Shown here: piece after piece, positions 1-8,241 of the stretch
Layout of the letters: each line of letters begins with the position of its first letter
Position numbering within the stretch: the first letter of the stretch is position 1
Origin: JBAXAB01 sp043718245
GTDB lineage: Bacteria; Patescibacteriota; Minisyncoccia; Phycocordibacterales; CAIZLB01
NCBI GenBank assembly: GCA_043718245.1
Contig: JAYSWB010000006.1
Coordinates: forward strand, 1 to 26,086
Reading direction: 5' to 3'
Length of the DNA stretch: 26,086 nucleotides
Position numbers and translations under genes: made by a program
Notes under the pieces: generated by a model
Told to the model about the DNA's origin: nothing
Database searches by the model: none
The model's input: the letters and a program-made list of their open reading frames with translations, nothing else

Positions 1-583
1 TAAATTTTGTGTTTGTAATCAGCCACCATTCGGAAGGCTTCCGAATTACCCCTCCGTAGTCAAAATTATTTACTTTGATATCCGAATATCGAGCGCTGAC
101 ATAAAGTGCAACTTTTAAATCAGTTTTAGATGCAGGATCATTGTGGTATTTTACTTCACCCATAATTAATTTCTCAGACTTCCAAGCGACCAAATCTACC
201 TCGTGAGGAACACACGAGCCCATTACAATCTGTCCTGTTAGAGTTTCAAAACCCTGCGTTCTGAAAATTTCGGCAATATATTTCTCAAATGGAAAACCAG
301 TTGGCCCAAGTTCGAAAAGAGACCTTTTAAGTGAATACCTGAGAGCCGCGTCTCCTGCGTATTTCTTTAAACATTCGAATGCCTCTCGATACAGTTCCGA
401 AACAGTTATTTCAGAATGCTGCTTATCCTTTATGTGGTTTTCGATGAAATTTGCTACATCCGTGAGCACCTTGTCAGCCGAATGGCCACTGGCACCTGCC
501 TTAACAAGAGAATTCCTCAATTTATGAGGTTCATAGAGTTCCTTTTCCCCGTCGGCTTTTACGAGTAAAACTTCTTTAAACAT
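1..583 (-). CDS. ATP-cone domain protein fused to PD-(D/E)XK (Mrr-like) nuclease, C-terminus cut by window edge
   Basis: The reading frame starts at the ATG at 583 and runs off the left edge without a stop (194 codons visible). Residues about 3-90 resemble an ATP-cone, the nucleotide-binding regulatory domain of ribonucleotide reductases (KADGEKELYEPHKLRNSL). Residues about 98-190 look like a restriction-endonuclease-type fold: a helix with Glu100 (FEKYIAEIF), then Asp130 in HEVDLVAW, then Glu143 and Lys145 in MGEVKYH, which fits the D...E-x-K catalytic pattern. The family reading is that the nuclease is under nucleotide control; substrate and role are unknown. The ATG lies one base after the mnmA stop codon, so it is probably the last visible gene of that operon. 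The domain assignment is from recognised motifs only. Confidence 0.7.
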   Translation of the reverse strand, partial: MFKEVLLVKADGEKELYEPHKLRNSLVKAGASGHSADKVLTDVANFIENHIKDKQHSEITVSELYREAFECLKKYAGDAALRYSLKRSLFELGPTGFPFEKYIAEIFRTQGFETLTGQIVMGSCVPHEVDLVAWKSEKLIMGEVKYHNDPASKTDLKVALYVSARYSDIKVNNFDYGGVIRKPSEWWLITNTKF

Positions 584-584
584 G

Positions 585-1655
585 TCAGCTTATAATACCA
601 CCACCTAGGCATTTCTCGCCACTGTACAAAACGACAGATTGTCCGCTTGCTAATACTTGGTTTTTTTTGAAAGTAATCCTCCCTGAATGTGGGTCAAAGT
701 GACAGTCCTGTTTTGTTTGTCGGTATCTAACACGAGCTTGAATGTCCACAGGTACTTTATCTGAATTCCAATTTACACTAGTTAGTTGTGCGACCATACT
801 AGAACCATCCTTTTCGCTGTTTAAAAGATTAGAACTTGTAACAGTAATCGTATTAAGGTAAATATCCTTGTTCAAAACATACATTGGCTTGTCATCCGTA
901 CCGGTTTGGTATGCTTTAAAACCAATCCTTTCTCCTATTGTGTAGAGAACTGCCCCATCGTGTTCTCCAATTACATTTCCTTCAACATCTAAAACATTTC
1001 CACCAGTTGTTTTTATATTCTTCTTTAAGAAATCCTTCATATCGACGTGTCCTATAAAGCAAATCCCCTGGCTATCCTTTTTATCAAAAACAGGAAGCTT
1101 ATTTTTCTCTGCAATTTTTCGAACCGTTGTCTTGTTTAAATGCCCAATCGGAAAAATCACTCGCGACAAATCATCAGCAGTTAAAGTCCACAGAAAATAA
1201 CTTTGATCTTTTAAAGGATCCTTCCCCTCATACAAAGCATTATTCCTTACATTTGCATAATGACCAGTTGCAACATAATCAATACCCATTTTTTTTGCCA
1301 AGTCCAAAAATCCCCCGAATTTAATGTGTCGATTGCACATTATGTCTGGATTTGGAGTCCGGCCTTTCGAATACTCGGAAATCATATAGTCAACTACATG
1401 TTTTTTATATTCGTGGCTCAAATCAAGAGTAATAAACGGTATTTCAATTTGCGCACATACTCGCATTGCGTCTCTGCGATCATTTTTCCAGGTGCACTCA
1501 ACATCATCTGGTTGCCAAACTTTAATAAAAACACCTGTGACGTCATATCCCTGTTTTTTTAGTAAGTAAGCCGAAACAGCAGAGTCTACGCCACCAGACA
1601 TGCCGACCCAGACTTTTTTTGTTGCTGTTTGCGTCATCCCCACACTATACTTCAT
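585..1655 (-). CDS. mnmA: tRNA-specific 2-thiouridylase MnmA
   Basis: MnmA uses ATP and persulfide sulfur to thiolate U34 of tRNA-Lys, -Glu and -Gln in the cytoplasm. The 356-residue protein has the usual length. It has the PP-loop SGGVDS at residues 20-25, the first catalytic cysteine Cys107 in TPNPDIMCN, the DQSYFL motif at 150-155 and the second catalytic cysteine Cys199 in KDSQGICFIG. The C-terminal beta-barrel ends in GEKCLGGGII. An AAGAGG touches the first ATG, which is too close for an ideal ribosome-binding site; Met7 (1637) is an alternative start. It lies 6 bases after the stop of the large surface-protein gene and one base before the ATP-cone/nuclease gene. Confidence 0.96.
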   Translation of the reverse strand: MKYSVGMTQTATKKVWVGMSGGVDSAVSAYLLKKQGYDVTGVFIKVWQPDDVECTWKNDRRDAMRVCAQIEIPFITLDLSHEYKKHVVDYMISEYSKGRTPNPDIMCNRHIKFGGFLDLAKKMGIDYVATGHYANVRNNALYEGKDPLKDQSYFLWTLTADDLSRVIFPIGHLNKTTVRKIAEKNKLPVFDKKDSQGICFIGHVDMKDFLKKNIKTTGGNVLDVEGNVIGEHDGAVLYTIGERIGFKAYQTGTDDKPMYVLNKDIYLNTITVTSSNLLNSEKDGSSMVAQLTSVNWNSDKVPVDIQARVRYRQTKQDCHFDPHSGRITFKKNQVLASGQSVVLYSGEKCLGGGIIS

Positions 1656-1661
1656 CCTCTT

Positions 1662-4600
1662 CTATTGCTCAATCGGACTTGGATTCAAAAAACAAGTGAC
1701 GTTTTTAGATACCGGAGGAATTGTAAGATCGGCATTATTACATGTAGCAGTAAATCTAGTCGTTTCTGTGATGTTTGGTGTTGTGATTGTAGTAGAGGCA
1801 TAACCATTTGCATTAACACTAATCGGCGCGTTATTTGTATTTGTAATCGAACAAGTTTTGACCCCCTGTGCGACTAAATTCAATGTACATGGTCTGTTTT
1901 TCTTGACAGTATTTGGAGTAGCCGTGAAGCTGATGATTGAAGGACTTCCTGGAGGTAGACAGCTTGGTCCGCTTGTTCCTGGAGGACATGAACCGCTTCC
2001 ACATGAACCATTTACTGGTGATGATCCATTTGGACAAAGTGCACCGCCTCCTCCTCGGTTACCGCCCCCACTGTCACCGCCTCCTCCTCCTCCACCACAC
2101 GATCCGTTTACAGGCAATGATCCGTCTAGACAAGTTTCTGGGGCATTACCACACAAGCCGTTTACAGGCAATGATCCGTCTAGACAAGTTGTTGGGTCTG
2201 TAATATTAATTGTAAATGGAGTCCATGAAGAAGATACACCCTTAGAATCTTCGGCCTTTACTTGGAATGTGTACTGCCCAACCGCTCCCCATGCATTAAT
2301 TTCATTTACCATTACCCCTATGTTTTCATATCCAGTATTAGGTTGCCAAGTGTCTACAGTACCATTCTTGTCCCAATCAAATCCGTACCTGAGTTGTGGT
2401 GTATCAAGTGAAAGTAGTGCATCTGATGCAGATCCAGTTTGCTGAGCTGGCAATCTAGAGACAGCATAGAATGTATAGTAAGTGTTGATAATACCAGAAC
2501 TTGGACCAGTGACTTCTGGGGCAGGGACTGGTGAAGCAACTGTGACAGATCCGCTACACTGAACCCAACCGGAATGTCTACCTGTATGGAGATCGTATAC
2601 CAAGGCAGACATTGTTTTAACACCAGGTGTAGAATATGTCGGCGTTAAATAATAGGCTGATTCGGTATAAGGATAATCTGTACCAGAAAAGAAGTACCGA
2701 TTCGCACCAGACCCTCCACTTGGAGCAATTGTCCAGTTCATAGCTTCGCCAGGAATAGCTGTGCTTCTGTCTGGGCTACATGAGAGAGTTGGAGGGCTTA
2801 CAATTTTTATGTGCTGGTAGTAAGGATTATAGGAATAAGTCTCCCAGCTTGGATTACCTCCCCAATAATCTCGACTTTCTAAATACACAAAATAATCTCC
2901 CGCAGGAAGTGCTTGTGGAATTCCAAATGAATAAGACCACGTGTTTCCACCCATTGAACCACAACCTGGTGCACAATTATTAGTAGAATTATTGTAAAAA
3001 TAAGTACTTGACACTGGGCCTCCTGTCGCTGCGCTATAAAGTGTTGCTTTAATTTCAACATGTTCTGGTGTATTAAGACAACTGTATGAATACGCTGAAC
3101 CTGAAACATCTATTGTTTCTCCTGACAAATAGTAATATTTTGCTGGACCAGCAAGTTCAATATTCATCGTAGTATTAATTAGATACTGTGCAACCAAGGT
3201 ACGTCCGGGTCCAAAATCACTTCTATAGCTATAAGGCGCTACTCTTACATTAATCGAAGCCGCCGCATACCTATGAACCAGTATTGCTGCAAGAATTGTC
3301 AACAATATCGTAATAAGTATAACCAAACTTCTTCTTGGGCTTCTTTTATGAACAGTAAGAAACAGTGTGACGATAACTAATGCAAGTGCCACTGCCAAAA
3401 TAACGAGGTTTCTAAAACTTTCGTTCGCTTTCCTTATTTCTTCTATTTTTTTCAAATCAAGAGTAGTTGGTGAGCTACTATATGTTGCCAAAACCTTATC
3501 ATTTCCCGAAATTGTAACTTCTGCTTTTATTGAATCAGCGATCGCATTAACCTCGATAGGAACATTCTGATTGCTAACATCCACATTTAAATCGATAGAA
3601 ATTGTCTCTTCACCCAAAACAAGACCACTTTTTGAATCCAGAATTTTTACAGTCAATGATCCATCTTGTATTTTTTCTCTTTCTCCAGTCGTTATGTCTA
3701 CTGGAGGACCACTGAAAGAAACGCCCACATTCACCGTTTCTTTTTTATTTACGCTTTGCTGATCAAATACAGCATTATGTATAACAGCAGTCGCGCCTGG
3801 CAAAATATACCTGTATTCGACTGGCTCGATCAATCTTTGTCCCTCGGCGTCAACAAGAGAAACTTTGGCAACATAGACACCTGGGATTCTATCATTCATA
3901 TATGGATTGATTACTATCTCAAGGTCTTTTTTTACAGCAATTTCAACACTTTTTTCATTATATTTTTTTACCAATTTTCCTGATGACTGGCGCTCGTATA
4001 TTTCAACACTAGGAGTTGCCTTAACTGCTTCTTTGGAAATATTGGATGCGATTAAACGAAAGTTGATTGTAGAAGTGGCTCGTATTGTTGGCCCAACACC
4101 AACTGCATTAGTCTTGCCATCTATATATACATACGCATCTTTTAGGGTTAGTACCGGTGACTTTCCACCCAAAACCTCTTGTAGAAGTTTTTCCTTCCAT
4201 CCATAAGGCACTCCTGATGCTGAACGAGCTCTTACTTCAATACCTAATCCTTTACCTCCAATACCTTTAGGCATGTCGTAAGAGAACGGAACATTTGTTA
4301 CTGAGCCGGCCTTTGCACTGAATGGTCCAAAAGATTTTGTATCATAAGTTTTGCCTGGCAAATTATATCTACCCTGTTCTGTACTGTATTCACCCACCAA
4401 TGAAATATCAAAATAGACATCTGTCTGATTTAGATCCGTTCTGTTTTCTAAAAGAACTGTACCTGTAACTGTGTCTCCTGCAGTGTACACCTCTTTTTTA
4501 AAAGCAATATCTCGAACAAGAATTGGTGTACCTGGCGCGAGTTGTAGAGGTGCTGTATTAGTTTTTGATTTTATCGAGGCTTCAAAAAGCGCTTTTTCTG

Positions 4601-4790
4601 CATCACTGAGACCGCTTGGCATTTGAATGGGTGGCAACTTTACATTAGCCAAATCAAGAGTTGGAGTATTTGCCGGAGTTGAAACTAGAGGAGCAAAGTT
4701 CGGTACTGGTGGCAATTCTTGCCCATTTGATAGAGATGGTGTAAAGAGGATAAAAAGAAAAACAAAAAGACCGAATATTTTTTTATTCAT
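1662..4790 (-). CDS. Large secreted/membrane surface protein with EGF-like Cys repeats
   Basis: The 1042-residue protein begins with a clear signal peptide (residues 1-23, hydrophobic FGLFVFLFILF). About 430 beta-rich residues follow, including Ig-like stretches such as VYTAGDTVTGTVLLENRT. Two transmembrane helices (about 458-478 and 486-506) are separated by a basic loop HKRSPRR, so both large flanks are probably outside the cell. The C-terminal half has PKD/Ig-like segments. Between about residues 867 and 950 there are short repeats of the form CxDGSxPVNGxCG around a glycine-rich linker. I do not recognise a named family; Parcubacteria often encode surface proteins with such Cys/Gly repeats, and an adhesin or envelope role is inference. 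The gene has its own upstream promoter-like TATAAT at 4820-4825. Confidence 0.8.
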   Translation of the reverse strand: MNKKIFGLFVFLFILFTPSLSNGQELPPVPNFAPLVSTPANTPTLDLANVKLPPIQMPSGLSDAEKALFEASIKSKTNTAPLQLAPGTPILVRDIAFKKEVYTAGDTVTGTVLLENRTDLNQTDVYFDISLVGEYSTEQGRYNLPGKTYDTKSFGPFSAKAGSVTNVPFSYDMPKGIGGKGLGIEVRARSASGVPYGWKEKLLQEVLGGKSPVLTLKDAYVYIDGKTNAVGVGPTIRATSTINFRLIASNISKEAVKATPSVEIYERQSSGKLVKKYNEKSVEIAVKKDLEIVINPYMNDRIPGVYVAKVSLVDAEGQRLIEPVEYRYILPGATAVIHNAVFDQQSVNKKETVNVGVSFSGPPVDITTGEREKIQDGSLTVKILDSKSGLVLGEETISIDLNVDVSNQNVPIEVNAIADSIKAEVTISGNDKVLATYSSSPTTLDLKKIEEIRKANESFRNLVILAVALALVIVTLFLTVHKRSPRRSLVILITILLTILAAILVHRYAAASINVRVAPYSYRSDFGPGRTLVAQYLINTTMNIELAGPAKYYYLSGETIDVSGSAYSYSCLNTPEHVEIKATLYSAATGGPVSSTYFYNNSTNNCAPGCGSMGGNTWSYSFGIPQALPAGDYFVYLESRDYWGGNPSWETYSYNPYYQHIKIVSPPTLSCSPDRSTAIPGEAMNWTIAPSGGSGANRYFFSGTDYPYTESAYYLTPTYSTPGVKTMSALVYDLHTGRHSGWVQCSGSVTVASPVPAPEVTGPSSGIINTYYTFYAVSRLPAQQTGSASDALLSLDTPQLRYGFDWDKNGTVDTWQPNTGYENIGVMVNEINAWGAVGQYTFQVKAEDSKGVSSSWTPFTINITDPTTCLDGSLPVNGLCGNAPETCLDGSLPVNGSCGGGGGGGDSGGGNRGGGGALCPNGSSPVNGSCGSGSCPPGTSGPSCLPPGSPSIISFTATPNTVKKNRPCTLNLVAQGVKTCSITNTNNAPISVNANGYASTTITTPNITETTRFTATCNNADLTIPPVSKNVTCFLNPSPIEQ
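2104..2190. repeat. Exact 33-bp direct repeat pair inside the surface-protein gene
   Basis: The same 33 bases occur at 2104-2136 and 2158-2190, 54 bp apart (18 codons, in frame). They encode successive copies of the TCLDGSLPVNG unit. Exact DNA identity points to recent duplication or gene conversion rather than selection on protein alone. Confidence 0.9.
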
Positions 4791-4819
4791 AAATAATAAA
4801 ATTGCTAATTAATGTTTCT

Positions 4820-4825
4820 ATTATA
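4820..4825 (-). promoter_or_regulatory. Putative -10 element of the surface-protein gene
   Basis: A perfect TATAAT on the minus strand lies about 30 bases upstream of the ATG at 4790, in a 74-bp AT-rich intergenic gap. No convincing -35 box is visible 16-18 bases upstream. Confidence 0.45.
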
Positions 4826-4864
4826 CAGTAATTATTTAATACTAGTTATATATAAGTGGATAAC

Positions 4865-5857
4865 TTACCTTAAATACTGGTTTTTATACTTCAGGTGTTG
4901 TGAGTACGTAATTGAAAAATAGCTTTTCCCCTCCTTGTCATTCAGAAAATAAACATAATCATTAGGCGTCGGCTCGGCTGCAGCAAGTAGTGTTTCTAGT
5001 CCTGGATTTGAAATAGGCGTAGGTGGCAAGCCTCTATATTTGTAGGTGTTATAGAGAGAATCAATTTTTAAATCTTCAAATGTTAACTCTGCGGATGTTT
5101 TTTGGTTTATATATGAGAAAGTAGCGTCAACCTGGAGGGGCATACCGACCTTTATCCTCCTCCACAACAAATCTGAAACAATCTTACGATCCTCTGGGGT
5201 GCGCACTTCTCCCTCTAGAATTGATGCCATTTTGACAATGTCTGATAATGAGTGCCCCGAATTTACAACGGCCTTATTGAAACGATCATTTTGTAGAATT
5301 TTTTCATTAAAAGTATCTTGCATTTTTGCTATAACCTCATCGACTGTGGCATATGGCATAAAAAAATATGTATCAGGGAATAAATAACCTTCATATTTTT
5401 TAGATGAGCTTGCAAATTCGACTTCGCTGATAGATGGAATTTCAGCATGGACCTTTGTAGCAATTTGCAAAAAATTCAAACCTTCAGGAATAGTTAATTT
5501 AATAGCTTTAAAACCACTGTCTCCCTTCGTTAACCTGCGGACAACTTCATTTAAACTTATTTTTGCCCTCTTTTCTCCATCCGCAAATTGATAAAAACCC
5601 GCAGGAATTGAATTTTCAGCACCACGGAGAGTCACGAGCGCTCGAAAAAGCATTGGAGAATCAATAATACCTTCTTTCTCCAATTCGCGAGAAATACTAA
5701 CAAGACTTTGCCCTTTATCTACAGTCACTATGACCTGGCCACTTCTCTTGATCTCGAATGGAATAAAAATTTTAGCACCGAATCCTAAAACCAGAATAAT
5801 AGTTGCAACTAAAATTGCATAGATGACCAATCTGTGTTTTTGAATAATTTGAATCAT
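4865..5857 (-). CDS. mltG: Endolytic murein transglycosylase MltG
   Basis: MltG cleaves nascent peptidoglycan glycan strands at the outer face of the inner membrane and sets strand length. The 330-residue protein has one N-terminal transmembrane helix (about 11-33), a LysM-like segment (VTVDKGQSLVSISRELEKEG, 45-64), the signature EGYLFPDTY at 156-164, and the catalytic glutamate Glu215 in MASILEGEV, which aligns with the conserved ASIxE motif. The C-terminal signature YRGLPPTPISNPG follows at 274-286. The start codon is two bases after the stop of the membrane-anchored gene upstream, so the two are almost certainly co-transcribed. Confidence 0.95.
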   Translation of the reverse strand: MIQIIQKHRLVIYAILVATIILVLGFGAKIFIPFEIKRSGQVIVTVDKGQSLVSISRELEKEGIIDSPMLFRALVTLRGAENSIPAGFYQFADGEKRAKISLNEVVRRLTKGDSGFKAIKLTIPEGLNFLQIATKVHAEIPSISEVEFASSSKKYEGYLFPDTYFFMPYATVDEVIAKMQDTFNEKILQNDRFNKAVVNSGHSLSDIVKMASILEGEVRTPEDRKIVSDLLWRRIKVGMPLQVDATFSYINQKTSAELTFEDLKIDSLYNTYKYRGLPPTPISNPGLETLLAAAEPTPNDYVYFLNDKEGKSYFSITYSQHLKYKNQYLR

Positions 5858-5859
5858 TT

Positions 5860-7107
5860 TTATATAGGCAGATCTGATGGGGCCTCGGCCTTCTTTGCGG
5901 TTACGCGTGTCAGTGTTGGAGTCTTTGATACATCACCTGGGAAGTGGTACATGGTTGCAAGTTCTTCAGCACTAAAGACCGAAGGCACCGTTTCGAACGG
6001 ATATTCAAACGGGACATATCCAGAATAAAAGAAGGAACGATGTCGGTACAAGTCAAAAATTCTTTTCTTGTGCTCTGTAAGCCGTTTCGCACCTCCCAAA
6101 AGGTGGTGATATCTCATCTTGCTATCATCAATATCGTTTACACCCTCAAAACTGTTTAGATTCGTGACATTATACTGCTTGAATGAATTTTTTATCCCAC
6201 CAACGGTGCTTTTTTTATATTTATCTTTTCTTGCAATATAGACAGCGCGAATTCCGCAATCAAAAGGGGTTTTTGTAATATTGTCTTCGATGGCGTCTAC
6301 GGCCTGCTTTTCTCCCTTTGTTAAGACGAAGAGTCCTGGGTTTGCTTTTTCTTCGAATTTTAGATCACGTTTTGTCATTTTCTTTAAATCTTGCTGCGCT
6401 TCGTGTACCCAGTCAACATAGGACCCTTTCTCATTATCAAACTTGTCCTTGCCGTGTGCTCTGACGCAGATTTGTATCCAAACTTGTTCACCCTTATCAA
6501 GTGACCCCAAAAATTCCATCATCGGTGTAATTGGGTCAATCTTGAATTCATCATCTGGGTTGTCCTGCAGTTTATAGGTGGTGTATGTCTTAATTGGGAG
6601 GTGTGAAGCGCTTTTTTTCTTGAATTCACTTCCCCAATATTCATAAGTCTCTGGATCAAAAGGAATATTATAAGTGTAATCCCTTTCCCCTAGATTCTGA
6701 ATTTCTATCTCTGGATATTGCGAGTACAGCTGATTTTCTAGAAGCTCTTTGTATTTGGTTTTTGTCCATACATAAAAATGAACAGCGCCTTCGATCGAGC
6801 AAACCTCGAGGGAAAACCAAGGACGCACTTCTCCTGTTAAGTATTGCTTTTTAAATTCGTAATCTTTTCCACCCTGATACAAAGCATTTAAAACAAGCTC
6901 CATGGCAACCGGAGATTTTGTATTATTTTTTGGAATTTTAATTTCTAAAACCAAATACTTTTCTTTTGCAAAAAACTTGGCTCTCACATACTTTTTCCAA
7001 TCCTTTATGAATTTTGCACCGAGGAGTGAGGGAATAAAAATAAGAGCAACCACATAGAACAATGTAAACATGAGACCGAGAGATGTGTTTGCTAGATCAG
7101 GTGTCAT
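5860..7107 (-). CDS. Membrane-anchored protein of unknown function, coupled to mltG
   Basis: The 415-residue protein has one strong N-terminal transmembrane helix (about 8-33) followed by a basic stretch (KFIKDWKKYVRAKFFAKEK) and a large soluble, probably cytoplasmic, domain. I recognise no catalytic motif. The soluble part, starting YLVLEIKIPKNNTKSPVAME, is reminiscent of N-terminal regions seen next to or fused with VirB4/HerA-like ATPases in Patescibacteria, but no P-loop is present here, so this is only a hint. The C-terminal tail is Pro/Ala/Lys-rich. It ends two bases before mltG, which suggests an envelope-linked role. Confidence 0.6.
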   Translation of the reverse strand: MTPDLANTSLGLMFTLFYVVALIFIPSLLGAKFIKDWKKYVRAKFFAKEKYLVLEIKIPKNNTKSPVAMELVLNALYQGGKDYEFKKQYLTGEVRPWFSLEVCSIEGAVHFYVWTKTKYKELLENQLYSQYPEIEIQNLGERDYTYNIPFDPETYEYWGSEFKKKSASHLPIKTYTTYKLQDNPDDEFKIDPITPMMEFLGSLDKGEQVWIQICVRAHGKDKFDNEKGSYVDWVHEAQQDLKKMTKRDLKFEEKANPGLFVLTKGEKQAVDAIEDNITKTPFDCGIRAVYIARKDKYKKSTVGGIKNSFKQYNVTNLNSFEGVNDIDDSKMRYHHLLGGAKRLTEHKKRIFDLYRHRSFFYSGYVPFEYPFETVPSVFSAEELATMYHFPGDVSKTPTLTRVTAKKAEAPSDLPI

Positions 7108-7146
7108 CGGGTTTATTTTAACCCAACTGTGACCGCATTACAACAA

Positions 7147-8199
7147 TTAGTTTGACTGCGAGAAATCAACCAAGTGATAACGTCCTTCTTTGTCCTTTTT
7201 AAAAAAACGATTATTCTGCAAATTTACAAGAATAGTATTTTCTTTTACAAATCTTTCCTTCAATACCTTTTGAATAATATCATCTTTTGGTAGAGGTCCG
7301 TGCTTTGAGAGAACTTTTTTAATAACGTCTTTTACAACACCTGACAAATATCCCCATTCAGCAAGTGCATAAAGTCCACGTCCAACCAGAACGAAACGCT
7401 TGTCCTTGATGAGTTCGTTGTGCGTAGTTGCAATATGAGCCTTTTTATTGAAAAGCTTTTCAATCAATTTTGCGATATCTCGAAAGTGGATAGGAGAACC
7501 ATGCTTTCTCATTGCAAGAAATGCAAAGTCTCGGATACCCTTTGTCTTAACATTTGGAGAAACAGTTTTGCCCCATTCGCCAAGTGGGTTTTTGTCGATG
7601 TGTTTAGAAATTCGTAACCATCGGCGTGCAACCTCTTCGCTCTTATACTTGTCGTTAACATCTTTTAAATTATCGAAAAACATCTGGATCATTTCTGATT
7701 CAGGGACCAAATCATCATTTGAAAGTGACTTGTAAAGTTTGCGTAAAGCATCGTGAATCTTTTTTGTAAGATCAGGGTCAACATGCCATCGGTGTTTGAA
7801 TTCCTCGTCTTCTCGTTCTTTTTTAAAAGGAAGACCAACAGTCAACATGAACTGGATATAGTTTTTTGTAGAAGCATCCTTTGCCAAGTGATTGAGCAAG
7901 TCTTCTTCTGAAATAAGAGAACCTAAATCCTTGATAAGAGTTTCTAATGCAAGAAAAGATGAAGATTCATCCTTAAATTGATCTGATTTTCTAACATTGG
8001 CAATAGCAGCGTTTTCGATCTGACGTACACGTTCTCGAGTAATATTGTAGTCCTGTCCAATACCTTCAAGGGTCATACGCTCGGCGTCTTTGTCGAGACC
8101 GTACCGTTTGATCATTACAAGTCGCGCCCTCTCGTGAAGTGACGAAAGAAGCTTCTTAACGACCTGTTTTGGTTTGAATGGTAGGGTTGCTGTTGCCAT
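7147..8199 (-). CDS. Sigma-70 region-4 / HARE-HTH domain transcriptional regulator
   Basis: The N-terminus (about 10-75) resembles sigma-70 region 4: RYGLDKDAERMTLEGIG and then ITRERVRQIENAAIANVRK, the usual region 4.2 DNA-recognition helix. A helical middle part follows. Residues about 220-290 (from IRDFAFLAMRKHGSPIHFRDIA to YALAEWGY) match the HARE-HTH fold found in the RNA polymerase delta subunit and in restriction-associated proteins. A second winged-helix-like segment closes the protein. There is no sigma region 2, so it cannot melt promoters like a full sigma factor. A role as an accessory RNA-polymerase-binding or DNA-binding factor is inference. It is expressed from its own promoter just upstream. 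Confidence 0.8.
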   Translation of the reverse strand: MATATLPFKPKQVVKKLLSSLHERARLVMIKRYGLDKDAERMTLEGIGQDYNITRERVRQIENAAIANVRKSDQFKDESSSFLALETLIKDLGSLISEEDLLNHLAKDASTKNYIQFMLTVGLPFKKEREDEEFKHRWHVDPDLTKKIHDALRKLYKSLSNDDLVPESEMIQMFFDNLKDVNDKYKSEEVARRWLRISKHIDKNPLGEWGKTVSPNVKTKGIRDFAFLAMRKHGSPIHFRDIAKLIEKLFNKKAHIATTHNELIKDKRFVLVGRGLYALAEWGYLSGVVKDVIKKVLSKHGPLPKDDIIQKVLKERFVKENTILVNLQNNRFFKKDKEGRYHLVDFSQSN

Positions 8200-8211
8200 A
8201 TTTGTTGATTA

Positions 8212-8240
8212 TTTTTAGCATAAATGCCGAATATCGTCAA
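8212..8240 (-). promoter_or_regulatory. Promoter of the HARE-HTH regulator, near-leaderless
   Basis: On the minus strand there is a -35 TTGACG (8235-8240), a 17-base spacer ending in TGC, and a -10 TAAAAA (8212-8217). The TG makes it an extended -10. The start codon follows 12 bases after the -10, so the leader is only a few bases and there is no Shine-Dalgarno. Confidence 0.65.
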
Positions 8241-8241
8241 G

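Noticed and set aside
1858..2445. Proline-rich open frame on the plus strand
   Set aside because: It is the antisense shadow of the glycine/Cys repeats of the surface protein.
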